Shown: positions 1 to 10,060 of the stretch, piece by piece
Layout of the letters: every line of letters starts with the position of its first letter
Position numbering within the stretch: position 1 is the first letter of the stretch
DNA from: Delphinus delphis
Lineage: Eukaryota > Chordata > Mammalia > Artiodactyla > Delphinidae
DNA length: 64,000 nucleotides
Reading direction: 5' to 3'
NCBI RefSeq assembly: GCF_949987515.2
Contig: NC_082687.1
Coordinates: 116,541,838 to 116,605,837 of the forward strand
The notes under the pieces: generated by a model
Databases searched by the model: none
Seen by the model: the letters and a program-made list of their open reading frames with translations, nothing else
Told to the model about the DNA's origin: nothing
Translations under genes and position numbers: made by a program

Positions 1-2573
1 TGTACTTTTCAGTGTAGAGGTCTGCAAGTCTTTTGGTAAATTTATTTCTCTAAGGATTTTATGTTTTATGATGCTGGGTTTTGGAGGGGAGAATTCTAGT
101 AGGTTATTGTTTATTTTGTGTTTTTTGTCTTTTAGATTCCTTAGGACTGCAAAAAAAAGTCAAGTTTTACTTCTTCCTTTCCAATATCTACGCCTTTCTC
201 CCCTCTTTCTTGCTTTATCAGACTGGTTAGCATCTCCATTATAATGTTGAATGAAGTGGTGAGAGCAAACATCCTTGCCTTTTTTCCTGGTGTAAAAAGA
301 AAAGTGCTCAATATTTCACCATTAAACATGATTTTGGCTCTGATATTTTTTTGGTAGATTTTCTCTATAAAACTGAATAAGATTCCTCCTATTCCTAGTC
401 ATCTGAGGGTGTTTATCAAGAAGTGGATGTTGAATTTTGTCAAATTCTTTTTCTGCATCTATTGATACGAACAAATGATTTTTTTTTCTCCTTTATTCTG
501 CTCGTGTGGTTAACTGCATAAATCATTTTCAAATGTCAAATGAATCCTGCATCCCTGATGCAACCCCACTTGATCATAATGTATTCTCTTTTTTACATAA
601 TTCTATATTTGATCTGCTAATGTATCATTAAGGATTTTGTGCCTGTGATCATGAAGGCTATTGATCTATAATTTGCTTTTTTATAATTTTTTTGTTAGGT
701 TTTGGTGTCAGGGTTATACTGGTCTTATACAAGGAGTTAGGTTGGTTTCCAACTCCCCTGTTTTCTGAAAGATATTGCACGAGATTAGGATTATTTCTTC
801 TTCGAATGTTTTATTATAGCATTCACCAGTGACGCTGTCTGCATCTGACTTTTTTTTTGTATGAAAGCTTTTGATTGCAAATTAAGTTTCTTTAATAATT
901 ATAGGGCTCTTCAGATTTTATATTTCTTCCTAAGACACTTGTGGTAAACTGTATTTTTTAAGGAATTTGTCTATTTCATTTAAGCTTTCAGATGTACTGG
1001 TATAGTCATTAGAATTAACCCTTTATTTTCCTTGTAATATAAGTAATTGGTATATTCTCTTTCTTTTTTTTCATAAACAATCAGTCTTGCTAGATTGTTA
1101 TTAATCTTTAAAATAAAAAAAACCCTGACTTTTAGCTTTGTTAATTTTCTGTTGTTTGACTATTTTATATTTCATCGATAATTCTAAGTTTATTATTGCC
1201 TTCTTATATTTATTTTGGGTTCAAGTTTCTCTTCTTTTTTAGTTAAAGTGGAAATTTAAAATTTTATTTTAAATGTTTCTTCTTTTCTAATATAGGTATT
1301 TAAAGATATAAATTCCCTCTAAGACCTGTATTAGCTGAATATCACAAATTTTGATATGTTGCACTGTCATTTTCATTCAGCTCAACTTATTTTCTCATTT
1401 CTCTTAAAACTTCTTATTGACCCATAAGTAACTTAGAAGCATGTTTTTTAATTTCCAAATATTTGGGGTTTCTCTATAACTTATTTTTAAAATAGTTTAA
1501 TTCAATTACCTTACATTCAGGGAACAACTCTAAGAATTCAATGTTTTCAATTTTATTGAGACTTATTTTATGCTCCAACATATATCTTAGCAAGTGTTCA
1601 ATGTGCACTTGAAAAGAATTATAATCCATAGTTATTCGATATATTTTTACATAAATATTGATTTGGTGATAATGTTCTTCAGATCTTTTATATCATTACT
1701 GGCTTTTTCATTGAGATATAATTGACATATAACATTATATTATATATTAGCTATAGGTTTTTTTTGTTTGTTTGTTTTTTGCGGTACGCAGGCCTCTCAC
1801 TGTTGTGGCCTCTCCCGTTGCGGAGCAACAGGCTCCGGACGCGCAGGCTCAGCGGCCATGGCTCACGGGCCTAGCCGCTCCGCAGCATGTGGGATCTTCC
1901 CAGATCGGGGCACGAACCCGTGTCCCCTGCATCGGCAGGCGGACTCTCAACCACTGCGCCACCAGGGAAGCCCTATATTATCTATATCTTATATTACTTT
2001 GCATGATATATCTTTTTTCATTCCTTTACTTTCAACCTACATGAATCTCTTTATATAATGTGCGTTTCATATAGTTAGTATTTAGTCAGGTCTTGCTAAT
2101 CCAGTCTGATAATCATTGTCCTTTAATTGGAATGTTTAGACCAACGAATTATAATTATTGATACAGGTGCATTTAAATCTACCATCTTGCAATTTTTCTT
2201 TTATTTTTCCAATTTGTTTTTTCTTTATTGCTTTTTTTCCTGACTTCTTTGGGTTAATCAAACATATTCATATCTGATTTTATTTCCTATGACTTTATCC
2301 ATATGTATTTTTACTATTTATCTTTCTTTATGTGTAATTATATGCATGCTTTATTAATCAAAATCTCTTAGCATTATTATTTTTTCACTTTACAATTCCT
2401 GCCTTACAAATATAAACCCCTTATGCAGTATAATTCCATATACCTGTCACTTCTTATCCTTTCATATATTGGCATCATTTACTACTACATGTATTATAAC
2501 ACCCCTGTTATAATAATTAAATATAATTATTTTTGCTTTAAGATACCAGTTGCCTTTTAGGAAATGAAAAGAA
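1..2573 (-). mobile_element. Old L1 (LINE-1) fragment, antisense, left part
   Basis: Read on the minus strand this is the ORF2 RT-to-endonuclease part of an old, AT-rich L1. The reverse complement of the endonuclease N-terminal region lies near 2100-2170 and RT-like text near 1-700. No ORF survives; the only one of note (141-329, minus) is short. The same element resumes at about 9389, where sequence typical of an old L1 upstream of ORF2 appears in the same orientation. The younger plus-strand L1 is therefore nested inside it. A SINE at 1758-1973 interrupts it further. The subfamily (L1M-like) is inferred from degree of decay only. Confidence 0.7.
1758..1973 (-). mobile_element. CHR-type SINE (short form), the only minus-strand copy
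   Basis: A T-rich run at 1758-1780 (the reversed tail) is followed by the reverse complement of the CHR SINE, ending in ccagggaagccc. The tRNA-derived head, with A-box and B-box like motifs, is at the right end. It lies inside the old antisense L1 and is flanked by a short imperfect repeat (ctatag/ctatat). Short ORFs through it are translation shadows, not genes. Confidence 0.93.
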
Positions 2574-3237
2574 TAAATAGAGAGCAATCATCATGGCAGA
2601 GTAGTAGGACATGAAGCTCACCTTCTGCCACAAATACATCAAAAATACATCTACATGTGGAACAATTCTCACAGAATATCTACTGAACGCTGGCAGAAGA
2701 CCTCAGACTGCTGAAGAGGCAAAAAAAATCTCCACATAACTGGGTAGGAAAAAAGAAGAAAAAAAAAGTGAGAAAGGAATTGGATGTGACATACGCCCCT
2801 GGGAGGAAGCTGTGAAAGAGGAAAGGTTCCTGCATACTGGGAAGCCCCCTCACTGGCAGGGACTGAAATGGAGCTTCAGAGCTTTGGAGGAGACTGTAGC
2901 AGCCAGTTTGTGACAGCCAGAGCAGAGGGATAACTGCACAGACAGTCAGTGCCGCTGCCCTGCACTCCCCAGGGTGACATGTGCTGGCAGGGGCTGGGTG
3001 CTGGAACCCAGGCTTCGGAGATCAGAACTGGGGAGAGGACTGGGGTTAGCTATCTGGAGACAGACTGGGAGACTGGAATCCAGTGCAACCACAGCTGAGG
3101 GCGTATGTGGAGGAAGCCTGGGCCACCATAGAGGCCAGTCGCCATTATTTGGGAGATGGGGGGTGGGGGGGAGCCAGATTGTAGCCTTTTTCCCCATGCT
3201 TGTGCTCACAGAGGGCAGGACACTGCCTGCACAGGCT

Positions 3238-3570
3238 CAGGGGAGGTTGTGAGCCACCACTGCCGCCCGCTTGGACTCAAGGAATGGTCGCAAGCAGCCG
3301 GCACCACCCGCCCAGAAGCCAGCAGTGATCTCGGGCCACCACCGTCTCCCTCCCTGATGCCAGGAGTGGTTGAGAGCCTCCACCACCTCCCTCCCAGACC
3401 ACAGAAGTGGTCACGAGCTGCTGCCACCACCCTCACAAACTCCAGGAGTGGTCAGGAGCCCCAACTGCCACCTACCCAAGCTCCAGGAGTGGTCACGAGC
3501 CACAACCATTCCCATCACATGCTCCAGGGGCACACCTGAGCCACCACCACAGCTGAGAACCCCAGGACCA
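3238..3570 (+). repeat. 41-bp tandem repeat (about 8 units) in L1 5'UTR
   Basis: Related caggagtggt-like unit starts occur at 3238, 3278, 3320, 3361, 3402, 3443, 3484, 3525 and a slipped one at 3563, so the spacing is 40-42 and mostly exactly 41. The core is caggagtggtcacgagcc followed by a C-rich caccacc stretch. Because 41 is not a multiple of three, the array is not a protein repeat. Confidence 0.8.
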
Positions 3571-3745
3571 GGCACCAGCCAACGCATCTATACACCCCCT
3601 ATCAAGGGGATAACAACCAGCACACACTGAGGAAAGAGGTGACAGGCATCCACACTAAAAACTGCCCTTGCACCAAATATATTAAACCCACATAAGCTAC
3701 ACAGGGACACCCCCACATATAAATAGCCCTCCAAGATCACAGTAG

Positions 3746-3860
3746 AAAATTGTTTCTCCTAAACTCACTAAACTTTAGGAGAAAATTGTTTCTCCTAAAC
3801 TCCTAAAATTGTTTCTCCTAAACTCACAGTAGAAAATTGTTTCTCCTAAACTCACCTAAA
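3746..3860 (+). repeat. Four-copy short repeat with self-complementary core
   Basis: The motif aaaattgtttctcctaaact starts at 3746, 3783, 3805 and 3833 with irregular spacers. A copy of tttaggagaaa next to tttctcctaaa (about 3775-3800) makes an inverted repeat. It lies just before the L1 ORF1 start and is probably a replication-slippage expansion. Confidence 0.75.
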
Positions 3861-3871
3861 ATATAAGTAAA

Positions 3872-4736
3872 ATGAAGAAGAGGAACCACTCCCGGTTAAA
3901 AGACCAAGAGCATTCCCCTGAACAAAACAAAGAGTGAAGCAGACCTCTTCAGTCTAATAGACACTGATTTCAAAAAGGAGATAATGAAAACACTGAAGGA
4001 ATTAAGAAAGAAACAGAAATGCAGAGTTCTGTAAAAAGGAACTAGAAACTATAAAGAGGAACCAAGAAAAATTATAAAACACATCTGCAGAGATGAAAGC
4101 TGAGCTAAAGGCAATGAATGGCAGAATAAAATAATGCAGAAGAATGAATAAGTAACCTGGAAGATAGAATAATGGAAATCACCCAATCAGGACAGCAGAC
4201 AGAAAGCCAAATGAAAGAAAAATGAAAGCAATATAAGAGACCTATAGGACAACATAAAGCATGCCAACCTATGCATAATAGGGATTCCAGAAGGGGAAGA
4301 AAGAGAAAAGGGGATCAAAATGTATTTTAAGAAATTATGGCTGAAAACTTCCCAAACCTAAAGAAGGAAACGGGAAGCACAGAGGGTCCCAAACAAGATA
4401 AAACACAAACAGACCTACACCAAGACATATTATAATAAAAATGGCAAAAGTTAAAGAGAGGATTCTAAAGGCAGCAAGATAAAAACAGAGTTAATTACAA
4501 GGGAACCCCTATAAGGCTGTCAGCTGATTTCTCTGCAGAAATGTTGCAGGCCAGAAGGGAGTGGCAAGATATAGTCAAAGTCCTGAAAGGGAAAAATCTT
4601 CAACCTAGGATACTCTACCCAGCAATTATCATTTAGAATTGAAGGAGAGATAAAGAATTTCTCACATAAGCAAAAACTAAAAGAATACAGCAATATTAAA
4701 CCTATCCTAAAAGAAACATTGAAAGGTCTTCTCTAA
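3872..4736 (+). pseudogene. L1 ORF1 (nucleic-acid-binding protein) remnant
   Basis: The ATG at 3872 opens a basic N-terminus (KKRNHSRLKDQEHSPE) that meets a TGA at 3935-3937. Downstream, sequence typical of the ORF1p coiled coil, RRM-like and C-terminal domains can be followed in shifting frames to a TAA at 4734-4736. Intact ORF1p is a trimeric RNA-binding chaperone needed in cis for L1 retrotransposition. Here no frame longer than about 60 codons survives. The N-terminus differs from that of the other L1 ORF1 in this window (29657). Confidence 0.7.
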
Positions 4737-5188
4737 ATAAAAAAGAAGAATCTATAGGAAAGAGAAAATCACAATTGGGAAAAAAATCATTTAAATAAGC
4801 CAATACATAGATTAAAAACAAAATCAAAACATTTTCTGTGAAAGTGATGATAACCACACTGAACAGCAAAAGGATGAACATGAAGATGTAAAATAGGACA
4901 TCAAAATCATAAATGTGGAAGAGGTCAGTAAGAAAATGGAGATTTTTTTTTTTCTAGAATGTGTTTGAGCCTATATGACCACCAGTCTAAGACAAGGAGA
5001 TATAGGAAGAGGTTAACATAGTTGAAAAACAGGGTAACCACAAATCAAAAACATACAATAGATTTACAAAAACCCAAAAGAAGAGAACATAAGTATAATT
5101 GACAAGAAAATCATCAAATCACAAAAGTAAAAAGGAAAAGAAAGGGACAAAGAAGAAATATAAAATCAACAGGAAAACAAGGTTTAAA

Positions 5189-8100
5189 ATGGCAATAAAT
5201 ACTTATCTATCAATAATTACCTTAAATATCAATGGACTAAATGCTCCAATCAAAAGACACAGAGTGGCAGATTGGATTAAAAAAACAAGAGCCTACAATA
5301 TGCTCCCTACAAGAGACACACTTTAGGGCAAAGGACACACAGATTTAAAGTGAGGGGAGGGAAAAAGATATTTCATGTAAAGGGAAATGACAAGAAAGTG
5401 GGGGTCATAATATTCATATCAGACAAAATAGACTTTAAAACAAAGACCATATAGAAAGATAAAGAAGGACACTATATAATGATAAAAGGATCAATACAAG
5501 AAGAGTATCTTACACTCATCAACATATATGCACCTAATATAGGAGCACCCAGATATACAAAACAAATACTAAAAGACATAAAGGGAGAAATAGACAGGAA
5601 TACAATAATAGTAGGAGAATTTAACACCCCACTCACATCAATGGACAGATCTTCCAGACAGAGAATCAATAAGGCAAGAGAGATCGTAAATGATACAATA
5701 GAACAATTAGACTTAATTGATATTTTTAGGACATTACATCAAAAAAACCCAGAATACACATTCTTCTCAAGTGTACCTGGAACATTCTCTAGGATTGACG
5801 ATACACTAGGTCACAAAACAAGCCTCAACAAATTTAAGAGGATAGAAATTATCTCAAGCATCTTTTCTGACCACAACTGCAAGAAGCTAGAAATTAACCA
5901 CAGGAGAAAAAAACGATTACATGGAGATTAAACAACATGCTACTAAAAAAACAATGGGTCAATGATGAAATCAAAGAGAAAATTTAAAAATACCTTGAGA
6001 CAAACGACCATGAAAACACAACCATACAAAACCTATGAGATGCAGCAAAAGCAATTCTTAGAGGGAAGTTCATAGTGATACAGGGCTTCTTCAAAAAATA
6101 AGAAAAATCTCAAATAAACAGCCTAACCACTTAAAAGAATTAGAAAAAGAAGGACAAACAAAACCTAAAGTCAGCAGAAGGAAAGAAATAATAAAGATCA
6201 GAGAGGAAATAAATAAAATAGAGATTTAAAAACAAATAGAAAACAATAAAACCAAGAGCTCGTTATTTGAAAGGATAAACAAGATTGACAAACCTCTGGT
6301 CAGGCTCACCAAGAAGGAAAAAGAGAGAACCCAAATGAACAAAATAAGAGATGAAAAAGGAGACATAAAAACTGATACCACAGAAATACAAAAAGCAATA
6401 AGGGAATACTATGAAAAATTATATGCCAACAAATTCGACAACCTAGAAGAAATGGACAACTTTCTAGAAACATACAGCCCACCAAAATTGACTCAAGAAG
6501 CAATAGATAATTTGAACAGACCAATCACTAGAAGTGGAACAGAGTCTGTAATTAAACAACTCCCTACAAACAAAAGTCCAGGACCAGATGGCTTCACAGG
6601 TGAATTCTATCAAACATACAAAGAAGAACTTAGACTTATCCTTCTCAAACTCTTCCAAAAAATTGAAGAGGAGGGAATACTCTCAAGGATATTCTATGAA
6701 GCCACCATCACCCTGATACCAAAACCAGACAAAGACACCACCAAAAAAGAGAACTACAGGCCAATCTCTCTGAGGAATATAGATGCAAAAATTCTCAACA
6801 AAATATTAGCAAACTGAATCCAACAACACACAAAAAAGATCATACACCATGACCAAGCGGGATTCATTTGAAGTTCACAAGGATGGTTCAACATAGGCAA
6901 AGCAATCAGTGTGATACACCACATCAACAAAAGAAAAGACAAAAACCACATGATCATCTCAATAGACGCAGAAAAAGCATCTGACAAAATTCAACATCCA
7001 TTCATGATAAAAACTCTTACCAAAGTGGGTTATGTAGAGGGAACATATCTCAAGATAGTAAAAGCTATTTATGACAAACCCACAGCCAATATAATACTCA
7101 ATGGTGAAAAGCTGAAAGGCTTCCCACTAAAATCTGGAACAAGACAAGGATGCCCACTCTCACCTCTTCTATTCAACACAGTACTGGAAGTCCTAGCCAC
7201 AGCAATCAGACAAGAAAAAGAAATTAAAGATGTCCAAATTGAAAGGGAAGAGGTAAAATTTTCATTATATGCAGATAACATGATATTATATATAGAAAAC
7301 CCTAAAGATTTCACACAAAAGTTACTAGAATTTATAAATGAATTCAGCAAGGTAGCAGCATACAAGATTAACATACAGAAATCAGTTGAATTTCTTTACA
7401 TCAATAATGAAATATCATAAAGGAAATGTAAAAAAAAAAAAGCAATACCTTTTAAAATCACAACCCCAAAAATAAAATACTTAGGAATAAACCTCACCAA
7501 GGAGGTGAAAGACTTATATATTTGAAAAGTATAAAACATTAATAAAGGAAACTGAAGATGATTCAAATAAATGGAAAGATATCCCATCCCCTTGGATTGG
7601 AAGAATTAATATTGTTAAAATGGCCATAGTACCCAGAGCAATCCACAGATTTAATGTGATCCCTATCATATTACCCATGACATTTTTCACAGAACTAGAA
7701 CAAATAATCTTAAAATTCATATATAACATAAAAGACCCAGAATTGCCAAATCAGTCCTGAAGAAAAAGAAAAAAGCAGGAGGCATAATCATCCCAGACTT
7801 CAGTCAATACTACAAAGCTACAGTTATTAAAATGGTGTGGTACTGGCACAAAAACAGACATATGGATCAATAACACAAAAGAGAGCCCAGAAAATAATCT
7901 TAGACAAAGGACACAAGAATATACAATGGGAAAAAGACAGTCTCTTCAGCAAATGGTGTTGGGAAAGTTGGACAGCTACATGTAAACCAGTGACGTTAGA
8001 ACACACCCTCTCACCATACACAAAAATAAACTTGAAATGGCTTAAAGACTTAAACATAAGACATGACACCATGAAACTCCTAGGAGAGAACATAGGCAAA

Positions 8101-8863
8101 ACATTCTCTGACATAAATCATACCAATGTTTTCTTAGGTCAGTCTCCCAAGGCAACAGAAATAAAAACAAAACTAAACAAATGGGACCTAATCAAACTTA
8201 CAAACTTTTGCACAGCAAAGGAAACCATAAATAAAACAAAAACACAACCTACAGAATGAGAGAAAATATTTGCAAACAATGTGACTGACAAGGGCTTAAC
8301 TTCCAAAATATACAAACAGCTCATACATTTCAATAACAGAAAAACAAACAGCCCAATTGAAAAATGGGCAGAAGACCCACAGAGACATTTCTCCAAAAAA
8401 AGAAATACAGATGGCCAATAGGCACATGAGAAGATGTTCAACATCGCTAATTATTACAGAAATGCAAATGAAAACTACAGTGAGGTACCACCTCACACCA
8501 GTCAGAATGGTCATCATTAAAAAGTCTGCAAATAAATGCCGGAGAGAGTGTGGAGAAAATGGAACCCTTCTACACTGTTGGTGGCAATGTAAGTTGGTGC
8601 AGCTACTGTGGAAAACAGTATGGAGGTTCCTCAGAAAACTAAAAATGGAATTACCATATGATTCAGCAATCCCATTCCTGGGCATATATCCAGACAAATC
8701 TATAATTCAAAAAGATACATGCACCCCTATGTTCATAGCAGCATTATTCACAGTAACCAAGACATGGAAACAACCTAAATGTCCATTGACACATGAATGG
8801 ATAAAGAAAATGCAGTACATAGATATAATGGAATACTACTCAGCCATAAAAAAGAATGAAATA
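5189..8863 (+). pseudogene. L1 ORF2 (endonuclease-reverse transcriptase) remnant
   Basis: The inferred start is the ATG at 5189. Order: endonuclease with N-terminal LNINGLNAPIKRHR (5189-5326) and a central/C-terminal part in another frame (5479-5931, including VGEFNTPL and SDHN); RT in 6335-6817 ([16 protein letters not shown]) and 6911-7420; cysteine-containing C-terminal region at 7837-8259 and 8357-8863. Two catalytic positions are altered. The endonuclease GDFN motif reads GEFN, and the RT active-site box at 7268-7285 reads YADN in place of (F/Y)ADD. Several stops and at least four frame changes are present. A SINE truncates the 3' end. Confidence 0.85.
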
Positions 8864-9070
8864 GGGGCTTCCCTGGTGGCACAGTGGTTGACAGTCCGCC
8901 TGCCAATGCAGGGGACACGGGTTCGTGCCCCGGTCCGGGAAGATCTCATATGCTGCGCTGCGGCTGGGCCTGTGGGCCATGGCCGCTGAGCCTGCGCGTC
9001 CGGAGCCTGTGCTCTGCAACGGGAGAGGCCACAGCAGTGAGAGGCCCGCGTACAGGGAAAAAAAAAAAAA
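8864..9070 (+). mobile_element. CHR-type SINE (short form) in L1 ORF2/3'UTR
   Basis: It begins ggggcttccctggtggcaca, with the tRNA-like A-box region and B-box ggttcgtgcccc, and ends tacagggaaa plus poly(A). No convincing TSD is present. Comparison with the other L1 3' ends in the window (30830-30970, 35400-35545) shows that about 110-120 bp of L1 between the two flanks is missing, which suggests a deletion at insertion. Confidence 0.93.
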
Positions 9071-9388
9071 TGACACAAATGAACTTTTCTATGAAACAGA
9101 AACAGAATCACAGTCATAGGAAACAGACTGGGGTTGCCAAGGGTGAGGGTGTTGGGGGAGGGATGGATTGGGAGTTTGAGATTAGCAGATGCAAACTGGT
9201 ATATACAGAATGGATAAACAATAAGATCCTACTGTATAGTACAGGGAACTATATTCAATATCCTGTGATAAACCATAATGGAAAAGAAAATGAAAAAGAA
9301 TATGTATATGTATGTATATTATATATATACATATATATATTTATAACTGAGTCACTTTGCTGTACAGCAGTAATTAACACATTGTAAA
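9071..9388 (+). mobile_element. L1 3'UTR of the nested L1
   Basis: This is the 3'UTR typical of cetartiodactyl L1s: gggaactatattcaatatcc, an AT-rich (tatgta)n-like tract at 9300-9345, then cactttgctgtacagcag and ttaacacattgtaaatc. It stops before the usual terminal A-tail, so the end is truncated. Confidence 0.85.
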
Positions 9389-10060
9389 TCTTTATTCCCA
9401 TAGATTTGAATTGCTATCTGGTGTCACTTCCCTTCAGCTGAATGAATAACTAACTTCCTCTTACATTTCTCGTAGTGCTTGTCTAATGGAATTGAATTCT
9501 CCCTGTTTTCATCTGTATAAAAATACCTTTATTTTAGTTCAGTTTTGACAGACATTTTTGCTGGATAGAAAAATCTGGATTGACAGGTTATTTTCCACAC
9601 TTTAAATAAATTTGTTCTATCATCCTCTCATTCCATTGTTTCTGATGTGAAGTCAGATATTGTCTATAAAACTGTTCAACTCTATGTAGTATTCCTTTTC
9701 TCCCCTGGCTACTCTCAAGATTTTCTTTATCTTTGGTTTTCAACAATTATACTAGATATGCCTAGTTGTATTTATTTTGCTTAGGGTTTGCTGAGCCATT
9801 TGGATGTGTAAGTTGATTTTTTTTCATCAAATTTAGAAAAATTTATGCTATTACTCCAATTATTTACTCACTTTTTTTTTTTTGGACTTTACTCATATGC
9901 AAGACTTTTGATATGTTGCTCAGATCACTGCAGCTCTGTTTATTTTTCCTGAATCTTTTTTTTCTCTGTGTTCTTCCAGTTATGTTCTTCCAGTTGATCT
10001 ATCTTTAAGTCAACTTACCTTTCTTCTGGCATCTCTAATCTGGGCAAAAGACCAGAAAGT
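9389..10060 (-). mobile_element. Old L1 fragment, antisense, right part
   Basis: On the minus strand this is the region upstream of ORF2 of an old L1; on the plus strand it reads cttcccttcagctgaatg, gacatttttgctggatag and similar. It is in the same orientation as 1-2573, consistent with one element split by the younger L1. It fades out near 10060. Confidence 0.65.

Larger units (their letters stand above)
2574..3871 (+). promoter_or_regulatory. L1 5'UTR with tandem array
   Basis: This is the L1 leader, starting near the text atggcagagtag. In intact elements the leader carries the internal Pol II promoter. It is markedly richer in G and C than its surroundings. It holds a 41-bp tandem array (about 3238-3570) and a run of four copies of a ~22-bp motif (3746-3860). 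ORFs across it on both strands are not maintained between repeat units. Promoter function is inferred from position. Confidence 0.65.
2574..9388 (+). mobile_element. Near full-length L1, plus strand, nested in older L1
   Basis: This element has a GC-richer 5'UTR (about 2574-3871), ORF1 remnant (3872-4736), ORF2 remnant (5189 to about 8863) and a 3'UTR (9071-9388) ending in the characteristic text gtacagcagtaattaacaca. It lacks a poly(A) tail, and no clear TSD was found. All coding parts are broken by stops and frameshifts, so it is not mobile. A SINE at 8864-9070 replaces a piece of the ORF2 3' end. The element is younger than the L1 it interrupts and older than the SINE. Confidence 0.85.

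Noticed and set aside
1768..2058. ORFs rich in SRCGAQAPDAQAQRPWL-like text, recurring at every SINE on the minus strand
   Set aside because: They are antisense translations of the CHR SINE (also at 8836, 15469, 26276, 27396, 34568, 37420, 41565, 44238, 47581, 53340), not a protein family.
3238..3570. Regular repeats considered as a CRISPR-like array
   Set aside because: Units are directly tandem with no unique spacers, in a eukaryotic L1 leader.
8864..8960. tRNA-like A-box/B-box in SINE heads
   Set aside because: They lie in full SINEs with A tails and lack a foldable anticodon arm; Pol III promoter remnants, not tRNA genes.
8357..8989. 210-codon ORF, the longest in the window
   Set aside because: It is L1 ORF2 C-terminal sequence reading into the SINE at 8864; an accidental fusion, not a gene.
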